NCBI GenBank assembly: GCA_964355795.1
Contig: CAYHEQ010000006.1
Location: 1-29,228 of the forward strand
Source: CAYHEQ01 sp964355795
GTDB lineage: Bacteria > Patescibacteriota > JACPGU01
DNA: 29,228 nt
Reading direction: 5' to 3'
Part shown: piece after piece, positions 1 to 5,224 of the stretch
Position numbering within the stretch: the stretch's first letter is position 1
How the letters are laid out: every line of letters begins with the position of its first letter
Position numbers and translations under genes: made by a program
Notes under the pieces: generated by a model
The model's input: only the letters and a program-made list of their open reading frames with translations
Told to the model about the DNA's origin: nothing
Database searches by the model: none

Positions 1-20
1 GACATGGATTTTTATTATTG

Positions 21-55
21 GTCTTATAGGACATATAGGCCGTATGTGACCTATG
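21..55. repeat. Palindromic TATAGG/CCTAT spacer repeat downstream of prfA
   Basis: The stretch has imperfect inverted copies of ATAGG..CATA and TATG..CCTAT and can fold into a hairpin at the 3' end of prfA, which is on the minus strand. The prfA stop codon (TAG, 53-51 on the minus strand) is the first triplet of this repeat read on that strand. Related words occur at 2727-2756 and 8763-8794. It may act as a terminator, but there is no clear T tract. Confidence 0.5.
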
Positions 56-1094
56 TTCTCTCCGTTTTGCGGAGAGAGCCGACAATCTCCTCCAGCTCGC
101 CCTCCATAATCGCGGTAATGTTGTGAAAGGATTGGTTGACGCGGTGATCGGTGACGCGGGACTGTGGGAAATTGTAGGTGCGGATTTTTTCACTGCGGTC
201 GCCTGTGCCGATTTGTCCCTTTCTCGCGTCGCCTCGTTCTTTGGCCAGTTTTTCTCTTTCCAGTTCATAGAGGCGACTTCGCAAGACTTTCATCGCCTTC
301 TCTTTATTTTTCAGCTGGGATTTCTCATCTTGGCAAGAAACAATCAGTCCGGTCGGCAGGTGAGTGAGGCGTACGGCCGTTTCTGTCTTATTCACATTTT
401 GTCCGCCGGGGCCAGAGGAGCGAAAGAGATCCAGTCGCACATCTTCTGGGCGGATCTTCAAATCCACTTCTTCGGCTTCCGGCAGGACGGCCACGGTGAC
501 GGTGGAAGTATGCACGCGACCCATACTTTCGGTGGCGGGAATTCTTTGGACGCGGTGTACTCCCGATTCATATTTGAAATTGGAATACGCGCCCAGTCCA
601 GAGATTTCCAGTGTTGCCGATTTAATCCCGCCGAGGTCGGAGTAGGAGATGTCAATAGGAGCAACTCGGTAGCCTTTGTTCTCTCCGTATCGCGAATACA
701 TCCGGAGCAACTCCTCGCCAAAAAGCGCCGATTCTTCGCCTCCCGCCGCGGGACGGATTTCCATAATGATGCTTTTTGTATCGAGCGGGTTTTTCGGACT
801 TAGAAAATCTTGAATCTTGAATCTTAAATCTTGAATCTTTCCAGAAAGAGCGCTATTTTCTTCCGTGGCTATTTTGACCAATTCCGCATCTTCGTTAGCG
901 GTAACAATCTGTTCGTTCTCGGCGAATTGCCTCTCGGCTTTCTGCAGATCTTCCCATTGTTCCACGATTTTTTTCAATTGAGCGTATTCTTGACTGGTCT
1001 TCACGTAATTCTCTGACATCACAAAATCAGGCTCGGCCATCTGAGCCTCAATCTCTTTCAATCTCAATTTCAACGTTTCTATTTCTTTTTGCAT
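51..1094 (-). CDS. prfA: Peptide chain release factor 1 (RF1)
   Basis: RF1 recognises UAA and UAG in the ribosomal A site and triggers peptidyl-tRNA hydrolysis. The 347-aa protein has an N-terminal coiled-coil domain (about 1-95), the codon-recognition motif PAT at 186-188 (RF1 type; RF2 would carry SPF) and the catalytic GGQ at 230-232 within RSSGPGGQNVN. The length is normal for RF1. The ATG at 1094-1092 has no Shine-Dalgarno sequence, but a TATAAT lies only 7 nt upstream, so the mRNA is probably leaderless. Residues about 86-97 (KIQDLRFKIQDF) are encoded by five heptamers at 805-839, a spacer-type repeat inside the coding sequence, in a segment where the family varies. Several genes here end in TGA, so an RF2 gene must lie elsewhere. 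Confidence 0.97.
   Translation of the reverse strand: MQKEIETLKLRLKEIEAQMAEPDFVMSENYVKTSQEYAQLKKIVEQWEDLQKAERQFAENEQIVTANEDAELVKIATEENSALSGKIQDLRFKIQDFLSPKNPLDTKSIIMEIRPAAGGEESALFGEELLRMYSRYGENKGYRVAPIDISYSDLGGIKSATLEISGLGAYSNFKYESGVHRVQRIPATESMGRVHTSTVTVAVLPEAEEVDLKIRPEDVRLDLFRSSGPGGQNVNKTETAVRLTHLPTGLIVSCQDEKSQLKNKEKAMKVLRSRLYELEREKLAKERGDARKGQIGTGDRSEKIRTYNFPQSRVTDHRVNQSFHNITAIMEGELEEIVGSLRKTERT
805..839. repeat. Heptamer array inside prfA
   Basis: Five consecutive 7-nt units of the form RAATCTT (plus strand) lie within the prfA coding sequence. They encode a helical KIQD-type repeat between the coiled coil and the core of RF1. The unit type resembles the heptamer arrays in the spacers of this window. 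Confidence 0.75.
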
Positions 1095-1101
1095 GGTGTC
1101 T

Positions 1102-1107
1102 ATTATA
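1102..1107 (-). promoter_or_regulatory. -10 box of prfA, leaderless arrangement
   Basis: On the minus strand TATAAT is followed by 7 nt and then the prfA ATG, so transcription would begin at or next to the start codon. No good -35 box is visible at 16-18 nt upstream; GTTCAA is the closest at 17 nt. Confidence 0.6.
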
Positions 1108-1130
1108 ACACATACCTTTGATTTTGAACA

Positions 1131-1159
1131 AAAAAATCCCCGCCGACAGGGGGGATTTT
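1131..1159 (-). terminator. Rho-independent terminator of the tRNA transcript
   Basis: AAAATCCCC (1133-1141) pairs with GGGGATTTT (1151-1159). Read on the minus strand the GC-rich stem is followed by a run of six or more T. It closes the minus-strand tRNA unit and separates it from prfA. The stem is symmetric enough to work on the plus strand as well, but no plus-strand gene precedes it. Confidence 0.8.
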
Positions 1160-1162
1160 AAT

Positions 1163-1360
1163 TTGCGAAAGGAGCAAAAAACCGGATCAGAAAGCCTAGG
1201 GGGAGAAAGGAGTAAGCTACCCCGTCTGGCAATCCGCTCAACAGTTCTTTGCCCCTCATCTAAGGAGGATGGCACGACCGGATTTGACTCCGCTACTCGG
1301 AACAGTTCTCTTTTAAGAAGCTATGGGAGTGGTCACGCGGACATCGTGCCGAGGGAAACA
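1163..1360 (-). ncRNA. Unidentified structured RNA candidate downstream of tRNA-Asp
   Basis: This gene-free stretch lies between the tRNA-Asp 3' end and the terminator, so it should be part of the tRNA transcript. A perfect 7-bp stem GGCACGA/TCGTGCC (1350-1344 with 1277-1271) closes about 66 nt. That spacing resembles a tRNA, but there is no recognisable D arm, anticodon arm or standard T arm. A second domain (about 1200-1257) has complementary ends (GGGG..AAAGGA with AGTTCTTT..CCCC). The 9-mer AACAGTTCT occurs in both domains on the plus strand (1240-1248, 1301-1309). I find no RNase P, tmRNA, SRP, 5S or 6S signature. It could be a degenerate third tRNA or an unknown small RNA. Confidence 0.4.
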
Positions 1361-1433
1361 TAGGCGTAGCAAGAATTGAACTCGCGTTTCTCCGCGGACA
1401 GCAGAGCGTCCTAGACCACTAGACGATACGCCA
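1361..1433 (-). tRNA. tRNA-Asp (anticodon GTC), atypical
   Basis: The 73-nt cloverleaf has a D stem GTCT/GGAC, an anticodon stem CTCTG/CGGAG, the loop CTGTCCG (anticodon GTC) and a T arm GCGAG-TTCAATT-CTTGC. The acceptor pairs over six positions, but bases 1 and 72 are T and T. Position 37 is C where nearly all tRNAs have a purine, and C32 can pair with G38. The discriminator is A and no CCA is encoded. It starts one base after the upstream tRNA ends. The fold is convincing; identity rests on the anticodon. Confidence 0.75.
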
Positions 1434-1509
1434 TGCAAGGGGCAGGGTTCGAACCTGCAACCACCCGGTTTTTGGAATCCCGGTTGCTCTACCATTAAGC
1501 TACCCTCGC
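1434..1509 (-). tRNA. tRNA with aberrant anticodon arm (Trp-CCA or Gly-TCC)
   Basis: Acceptor GCGAGGG/CCCTTGC (one G-T pair), D arm GCTT..GAGC and T arm GCAGG-TTCGAAC-CCTGC are all normal. The stretch between the D and T stems is 27 nt instead of about 23. Its best fold is four pairs CCGG/CCGG around an 11-nt loop centred on CCA, or a 7-nt loop TTCCAAA closed by G-A and A-A mismatches, which would read as Trp. The G1-C72 and C2-G71 pairs and an ATTCCAA frame would instead suggest Gly (TCC), but then the stem hardly pairs. No CCA is encoded. Confidence 0.7.
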
Positions 1510-1538
1510 GGTGTTAACGAACATCGTATTTTTAGGTT

Positions 1539-1567
1539 ATTTTAGCAAACCAATAGAGCCTTGTCAA
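1539..1567 (-). promoter_or_regulatory. Sigma70-type promoter of the tRNA unit
   Basis: On the minus strand TTGACA (1567-1562), a 17-nt spacer and TAAAAT (1544-1539) lie about 30 nt upstream of the first tRNA. Spacing and boxes match the vegetative consensus. Confidence 0.8.
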
Positions 1568-1633
1568 TATCACACATGTCCGATACATAGAGTTTTTGCA
1601 CATTGGACACACGGAGACTCTAGAAAAATAACC

Positions 1634-1662
1634 TTGCAGACAGCGCAATCTTTCCGTATAAT
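1634..1662 (+). promoter_or_regulatory. Promoter of rpmE and probably of rpsB-tsf
   Basis: TTGCAG (1634-1639), a 17-nt spacer and TATAAT (1657-1662) lie 43 nt upstream of the rpmE start. It diverges from the tRNA promoter at 1539-1567. Confidence 0.75.
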
Positions 1663-1705
1663 ATCCCTGTCCAACCCTTTGGGGCTGAAAGTATTAATTT
1701 TGCGT

Positions 1706-1975
1706 ATGAAGAAAGATATCCATCCCGAATACCATATCGCCACTGTCACTTGCTCTTGTGGCAATAGCTTTCAGACCGGCTCCACGAAAGCCGAGATTCG
1801 TGTGGAGCTATGTTCGGCGTGCCACCCCTTTTTTACTGGTAAGCAAAAGATTATTGATACCGCCGGCAAAGTGGAAAAATTCAAGAAAAGAATGGAAGCC
1901 AAAAAAGATAACCTTGTCTCCAAGAAAGAAAAAAGAGCCAAGATTAAGGCAGAGAAGACGCCGAAGATAACATAA
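1706..1975 (+). CDS. rpmE: 50S ribosomal protein L31, zinc-binding type
   Basis: L31 is a small protein at the central protuberance that bridges the two ribosomal subunits. The reading frame is open further upstream, but the family N-terminus (MKKDIHPEYH) and the promoter at 1634-1662 fix the start at 1706, giving 89 aa. Cysteines C16, C18, C36 and C39 form the zinc site of the C+ form (CSC at 16-18, CSAC at 36-39). The core is followed by a lysine-rich tail of about 40 residues, longer than in the usual protein of about 70 aa. No Shine-Dalgarno is visible. It is the first gene of a probable rpmE-rpsB-tsf unit. Confidence 0.95.
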   Translation: MKKDIHPEYHIATVTCSCGNSFQTGSTKAEIRVELCSACHPFFTGKQKIIDTAGKVEKFKKRMEAKKDNLVSKKEKRAKIKAEKTPKIT

Positions 1976-1982
1976 ATGGCGC

Positions 1983-2049
1983 AAACTTCACAAACTTCAC
2001 AAACAAATCCAATTAGAGAGAATAAGAGTTAATTAGCAAAAATTAGCGT
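1983..2049. repeat. Nonamer-type spacer before rpsB
   Basis: Two copies of AAACTTCAC are followed by AAACAAAT and then AATTAG-containing words that end in ATTAGCGT just before the rpsB ATG. The same arrangement, AAACTACAC units then AATTAGCGTA before ATG, precedes obg (14371-14459). No Shine-Dalgarno is present in either. Confidence 0.6.
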
Positions 2050-2724
2050 ATGAAGATAGAAACTTTTACCATGAAGGACCTGCTTACTGCGGGCGCGCAT
2101 TACGGACACATCCGGGAAAAGTACAATCCCAAGATGGCGTCCTTCATCTTTGGTTTGCGCGATGGTCTGCATTTGATAGATTTGGAAAAGACCGTGGTCG
2201 CTTTGGCCACCGCGTTAGATTTTTTGATTGAGGCCAAAAAACAGGGAAAGATGATTCTTTTCGTCTGCACCAAGGCGGGCATGAGGGAGATGGTCAGAGA
2301 AACAGCCGAGAGTGTTGGTATGCCCTATGTCACCGAACGTTGGCCGGGTGGGATGCTCACCAATTTCACTACTTTGAAAAAGCAAATCGAAAAACTCCGT
2401 AATTTGGAGGCGAAAATTGAGACACCGGAATTTGAAGATTTGAGTAAAAAAGACAAGTCTATGATGAAGAAGGAAATTGAAAGGCTCAACAAAAGCTTCG
2501 GTGGCATTAAGAAATTGCTGAAGACCCCGGACATTCTTTTCGTCATTGATACTATCAAAGAAAAGACAGCCCTCGCTGAAGCCAAGACCCTGAAGCTACC
2601 TATCGTGGCTCTGGTGGACACCAATTCTGATCCGACCGTGATCACCTATCCTGTCCCGATGAATGACGACGCTAAGAAGGGGATTGAGCTGGTGTTGGGA
2701 GAAATGAGGGAAGCGCTGAAATAA
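2050..2724 (+). CDS. rpsB: 30S ribosomal protein S2
   Basis: S2 binds late in 30S assembly and is needed for S1 binding where S1 exists. The 224-aa sequence has the family landmarks in order: a GAHYGH segment near residues 15-20, the NPKM motif, WPGGMLTNF in the middle, and the VDTNSDP segment with a PVPMNDD motif towards the C-terminus. It is slightly shorter than the usual 230-260 aa, ending soon after the last helix. It lies 74 nt after rpmE and 51 nt before tsf, the classic rpsB-tsf order. The start is the first Met of the family alignment; there is no Shine-Dalgarno. Confidence 0.97.
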   Translation: MKIETFTMKDLLTAGAHYGHIREKYNPKMASFIFGLRDGLHLIDLEKTVVALATALDFLIEAKKQGKMILFVCTKAGMREMVRETAESVGMPYVTERWPGGMLTNFTTLKKQIEKLRNLEAKIETPEFEDLSKKDKSMMKKEIERLNKSFGGIKKLLKTPDILFVIDTIKEKTALAEAKTLKLPIVALVDTNSDPTVITYPVPMNDDAKKGIELVLGEMREALK

Positions 2725-2726
2725 AA

Positions 2727-2756
2727 ATAGGTCGTATATGACCCATCAGGCCTATA
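2727..2756. repeat. Palindromic ATAGGTC/CCTAT spacer hairpin between rpsB and tsf
   Basis: ATAGG at 2727 pairs with CCTAT near 2751, with an inner GGTC..GACC match. It uses the same words as the repeats at 21-55 and 8763-8794. It could be an intercistronic hairpin; there is no terminator T tract. Confidence 0.5.
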
Positions 2757-2775
2757 TCTAAATCAATCAGAATCT

Positions 2776-3234
2776 ATGCCAATTTCTGCCAAAGATGTGC
2801 AAGCAATCAGAGAAGAAACCGGCCTGGGCGTGATGGATATTAGGAACGCTCTGGAGGAAGCCGGTGGCGACAAGGCCAAAGCTTTGGAGATTTTGAAGTC
2901 CAAAGCCGGCGAAAAAATGGCCAAAAGAGCCGACCGCGCGACCGGACAGGGCAAGATAGGCGCCTATACACATACTGACGGTAAGTCGGCTACTTTGGTG
3001 GAGGTGAATTGCGAAACGGACTTCGTGGCCAAAAATGAAGATTTCCAAAATTTCGTCAAAGATTTGACTCTGCAGATTATCTCAATGAAGCCAGCGGACG
3101 TTGAGGAACTCCTCGCGCAAGATTTCATCAAAGATTCCGGGAAGAAAGTCGCAGACCTCTTAAAAGAGCTCATCGCTAAGACGGGGGAAAATATTGTTGT
3201 GAAAAGGTTTGTCGTCTATCAGGTGGGGGAGTAA
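2776..3234 (+). CDS. tsf: Elongation factor Ts, short form
   Basis: EF-Ts exchanges GDP for GTP on EF-Tu. At 152 aa the protein is about half the length of E. coli EF-Ts. It keeps the N-terminal UBA-like domain (about 1-45, with the VMDIRNALEEAGGD segment) and the TDFVAKN motif at 81-87, whose Asp-Phe inserts near the EF-Tu Mg site. The C-terminus resembles one core subdomain only, as in thermophile and CPR short forms. It follows rpsB in the usual order. No Shine-Dalgarno is visible at the ATG. The stop TAA is also the first triplet of an octamer array. Confidence 0.95.
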   Translation: MPISAKDVQAIREETGLGVMDIRNALEEAGGDKAKALEILKSKAGEKMAKRADRATGQGKIGAYTHTDGKSATLVEVNCETDFVAKNEDFQNFVKDLTLQIISMKPADVEELLAQDFIKDSGKKVADLLKELIAKTGENIVVKRFVVYQVGE

Positions 3235-3263
3235 GCGGGTAAGCTAGTAAGCAGGTAAGCTAA
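3232..3263. repeat. Octamer array starting at the tsf stop codon
   Basis: Four perfect 8-nt units of consensus TAAGCNNR begin with the tsf stop codon. Because 8 is not a multiple of 3, the TAA occurs in all three frames. The same unit follows proS (8652-8707) and the M23 gene (10357-10388). Confidence 0.85.
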
Positions 3264-3307
3264 TGCGGGTTGGCGAAAGTTAGCTCGTTTTTTGTTTTGA
3301 CAATTTT

Positions 3308-3346
3308 ATTCGTCCAATTCGTAATCCATTCGTGCGATTCGTGTGC
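3308..3346. repeat. ATTCGTNNN nonamer array
   Basis: Four ATTCGT-starting units with 9- or 11-nt spacing fill the gap between tsf and the speD-like promoter. A related ATTCGAGTA array lies before obg. Confidence 0.65.
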
Positions 3347-3359
3347 CCAAAAAAGCCTA

Positions 3360-3387
3360 TTGCATTATTTCCAGATAGCCCTATAAT
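3360..3387 (+). promoter_or_regulatory. Promoter of the speD-like gene
   Basis: TTGCAT (3360-3365), a 16-nt spacer and TATAAT (3382-3387) lie about 55 nt upstream of the start. The gene also has a strong Shine-Dalgarno (AGGAGG, 3429-3434), so it forms its own transcription and translation unit. Confidence 0.7.
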
Positions 3388-3442
3388 TTTTTTGATATAA
3401 AAAATAGTAGTAAAATCACGAAAAAATCAGGAGGAAAATACA

Positions 3443-3871
3443 ATGTTTGGTTTGCACCTAACGCTCGAGGGCTATGGGGGTGACAAAGATCTTCTGGGCG
3501 ACATCGGACATTGCCAAAAAGTTTTGGGCAAATATCCCGATATTATCAAAATGACGAAGATTATGGAGCCACAAGTCTTGCAAGATTTGGAAGCGCCCCA
3601 TCCGAAATGGGGAATCTCAGGGGTGGTCATCATCGCTGAAAGCCATATTGCCTTCCACACTTTTCCCGAGGACGGATTCATCGCGCTAGATGTTTTCTCC
3701 TGCAAATCTTTTGATGTGGAATTGGCAATGAGCTTCATCAAAGAAAGCTTTGGGTTGAGAAAAATAGATCACCATATCTTTTCCCGCGGGTTCCATTATC
3801 CGAGAGACGACGAAGAGAACAAAAAGATTATGGAAGCGGAGAGGTCGAAATTGGTAGCAAGTTTAGCGTAA
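3443..3871 (+). CDS. speD: S-adenosylmethionine decarboxylase-fold, pyruvoyl-dependent decarboxylase
   Basis: The 142-aa protein matches the prokaryotic class 1B AdoMet decarboxylase (SpeD/SpeH) family. The proenzyme cleaves itself at Glu66-Ser67 in the ESH motif, turning Ser67 into the pyruvoyl cofactor. His72 (FHTFPE) and Cys87 (DVFSC) keep the canonical spacing to Ser67 (5 and 20 residues). AdoMet decarboxylation supplies the aminopropyl donor for spermidine. No speE is nearby, and relatives of this fold are known that act on ornithine or arginine instead, so the substrate is open. Start choice is secure: AGGAGG lies 8 nt upstream of the ATG. It is monocistronic and followed by an inverted-repeat element. 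Confidence 0.85.
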   Translation: MFGLHLTLEGYGGDKDLLGDIGHCQKVLGKYPDIIKMTKIMEPQVLQDLEAPHPKWGISGVVIIAESHIAFHTFPEDGFIALDVFSCKSFDVELAMSFIKESFGLRKIDHHIFSRGFHYPRDDEENKKIMEAERSKLVASLA

Positions 3872-3875
3872 GGTA

Positions 3876-4013
3876 TCAAAAGTGAGAGCGTCTTGTCTGC
3901 CGAATCGGCGGGCGAGGCGCTTTTGCTGTCTAGCCAGTTATTTTGGCAAGGTTCAACCTTGCCAAAATGTTGTGATGGTTTTGTTTTCGTGCTATGATGA
4001 GTCTCACTTTTGA
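3876..4013. repeat. Nested inverted-repeat element F (looser member)
   Basis: Outer arms TCAAAAGTGAGA (3876-3887) and TCTCACTTTTGA (4002-4013) are perfect complements. Inside lies a 14-bp palindrome (3940-3953 with 3955-3968) around the core AAGGTTCAACCTT, close to the inner arms of elements A-C. A small GCCGAATCGGC palindrome sits at 3899-3909. The promoter of the next gene starts right after the large palindrome. It differs from elements A-E in having a single inner hairpin with a one-nt centre. Confidence 0.65.
3970..3998 (+). promoter_or_regulatory. Promoter of the 108-aa gene
   Basis: TTGTGA (3970-3975), a 17-nt spacer and TATGAT (3993-3998). The large palindrome of element F ends 1 nt before the -35 box, and the predicted start lies in the outer right arm. 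Confidence 0.6.
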
Positions 4014-4050
4014 CTAACTCGATTGCGAATCTTAACAGGGAGGTTTTCCA

Positions 4051-4377
4051 ATGGCAAAGAAGGGGATGAGGGGAAGGGCGCAATGTGTCCATCATTGGGT
4101 TCAGCTTTTGAATAAAAAAAACCAGCCTATAAAGAAGAGAGCCGTTTTCATCCTCAAAGTAACAGCGATTAATCCTAGGGCGACAGAAGAAGGGGTGGAT
4201 TTTGAGCCACATGGCGAAAAGGGAGAAAAAGAACAGACGCTTTCTTGCACTTTGTGGCAGTGTAAAAAATGTAAAGAAAAAAGGCTACTCCCTTCTTCTT
4301 GTTTGATTATCGTTCCCGATCCGTCCGTATTTCATTTCACGCCCAGCAGAAAATTTAGGGCTGTTTTGAAAAAATAA
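4051..4377 (+). CDS. Small Cys/His protein of unknown function
   Basis: I do not recognise this 108-aa protein. It is basic at the N-terminus (MAKKGMRGR), has a CVHHW motif near residue 12, and later a CTLWQCKKCKEK segment with a CxxC. The Cys and His residues could form a treble-clef or ribbon-like zinc site; this is inference. There is no signal peptide or membrane segment. It has a clear Shine-Dalgarno (GGGAGG), its own promoter (3970-3998) and a strong terminator (4399-4423), so it is a well-defined single-gene unit. A nested inverted-repeat element lies on each side (3876-4013 and 4461-4566). Confidence 0.75.
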   Translation: MAKKGMRGRAQCVHHWVQLLNKKNQPIKKRAVFILKVTAINPRATEEGVDFEPHGEKGEKEQTLSCTLWQCKKCKEKRLLPSSCLIIVPDPSVFHFTPSRKFRAVLKK

Positions 4378-4398
4378 CCATACGGCGATTTATTCACT

Positions 4399-4423
4399 TG
4401 AGGCGGGTCATCCCGCCTCTTTT
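4399..4423 (+). terminator. Rho-independent terminator after the 108-aa gene
   Basis: GAGGCGGG (4400-4407) and CCCGCCTC (4412-4419) form a perfect 8-bp stem with a TCAT loop, followed by TTTT. Confidence 0.9.
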
Positions 4424-4460
4424 CATTTTCCACTGGAAGTATTTTGTAAATACTTTATAC

Positions 4461-4566
4461 TTAAGTAGCCTCTGATAAACAAATAAACAAATTTTTGAGG
4501 CGAGGCCTTGGGGAAGTTTCTTAAGGCCTCGCCTCAGGGTTTTTTTGTTTATCAGAGGCTACTTAA
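4461..4566. repeat. Nested inverted-repeat element E
   Basis: The outer arms are a perfect 23-bp inverted repeat (4461-4483 with 4544-4566) with TTAA at both ends. The inner arms are a perfect 14-bp repeat (4496-4509 with 4523-4536) around a 13-nt loop. Each inner arm is itself nearly self-complementary (GAGGC-gag-GCCTT). This is the same plan as elements A-D. It sits between the 108-aa gene's terminator and frr. A run of T before the outer right arm could make the inner hairpin act as a terminator. Confidence 0.85.
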
Positions 4567-4608
4567 CACCTATAACACCTACAATCTATCACCTATCACC
4601 TAAAATCT
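4565..4608. repeat. Heptamer array before frr
   Basis: Units such as AACACCT, ATCACCT and AAAATCT repeat with a 7-nt period (one 2-nt slip) up to 6 nt before the frr ATG. Read on the minus strand they are TAGGTGA-type units, the inverse orientation of the array that follows rpoB. No Shine-Dalgarno is present. Confidence 0.6.
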
Positions 4609-4614
4609 GAAGCA

Positions 4615-5160
4615 ATGGACAAGATCTTAAAACAAACTAAAGAAAAATTTGCCAGAGCCATCGAATTTTTTGAAAATGAGATTCGTTCAGTTCGCACGGG
4701 GAGAGCGAACGCTATTTTAGTGGAAGATATTCGGCTCGATATTTACGGCCAATCGATGCGCGTCAAAGAAGTGGCGTCTATCACCGTGCCGGACGCGATG
4801 TCTATTGTTATCAGCCCCTGGGACAAGGGGAATGTGAAAGCTATTGAAGACGCGTTGCGTCTGGCCAATCTCGGCGTGGGCGTAGTCAATATGGGCGAAA
4901 ATATTCGCGTCACTCTGCCCGAGCTTTCCGCCGAACGTAGAGAAGAGCTGAAAAAAACTATCAGTAAAAAAGCCGAAGACACGAAAGTTTCGCTACGCAA
5001 TATCAGGCGGGAAGCCATCGATCAGGGCAAAAAATTGAAAGATACTCTCGGCGAAGACGCGGTGACGAGACTTGAAAACGATATTCAAAAAATGCTCGAT
5101 GAGAAAACGAAAGAGATCGACGCTATCGTAGAGAGAAAGGAAAAAGAAATTTCTTTGTAA
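4615..5160 (+). CDS. frr: Ribosome recycling factor
   Basis: RRF, with EF-G, splits the post-termination ribosome. The 181-aa length is normal (about 185). The signature RTGRA is at residues 27-31, followed by the VEDIRLDIYGQ segment. Domain I (N- and C-terminal helices) and the inserted domain II (about 32-105, with the VPDAMSIVISPWDKG strand region) are both present. The frr gene is often found with rpsB-tsf-pyrH; here pyrH is absent and two other genes intervene. The start agrees with the family; no Shine-Dalgarno is seen. Confidence 0.97.
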   Translation: MDKILKQTKEKFARAIEFFENEIRSVRTGRANAILVEDIRLDIYGQSMRVKEVASITVPDAMSIVISPWDKGNVKAIEDALRLANLGVGVVNMGENIRVTLPELSAERREELKKTISKKAEDTKVSLRNIRREAIDQGKKLKDTLGEDAVTRLENDIQKMLDEKTKEIDAIVERKEKEISL

Positions 5161-5224
5161 GATTTCAGATTGAAAATTTCAAATCGCAAATTGGATTCCA
5201 AATCTGCAATTTGAAATTTTCAAT
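5161..5224. repeat. Heptamer-built inverted repeat between frr and rseP
   Basis: The whole 64-nt spacer reads as 7-nt units (AAATTTC, AAATCGC, AAATTGG and relatives). It forms a long inverted repeat whose arms (about 5168-5191 and 5200-5223) match at all but a few positions. It begins directly after the frr stop and ends at the rseP ATG. It would fold over the rseP start region. Confidence 0.7.

Noticed and set aside
123..803. Long open frame (226 codons) on the plus strand opposite prfA
   Set aside because: It is antisense to a certain RF1 gene, has no Shine-Dalgarno, and its translation has no protein-like motifs.
1163..1360. T-box, tmRNA, RNase P or 5S RNA
   Set aside because: A T-box-like word (GATGGCACGACCGG) occurs on the plus strand but no plus-strand gene follows. 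No tag frame, RNase P core or 5S loop motifs are seen.
1434..1509. UGA recoding through the odd Trp/Gly-like tRNA
   Set aside because: The DUF4258, DUF2283, hicA, metallopeptidase and rpoC genes all end at TGA at the expected length, so UGA is a stop.
1511..1705. N-terminal extension of L31
   Set aside because: The frame is open from 1511, but the extension overlaps the promoters at 1539-1567 and 1634-1662 and is absent from the family.
4461..4566. Element E as a plain terminator of the 108-aa gene
   Set aside because: A separate strong terminator already lies at 4399-4423, and a 23-bp outer stem is far beyond what termination needs.
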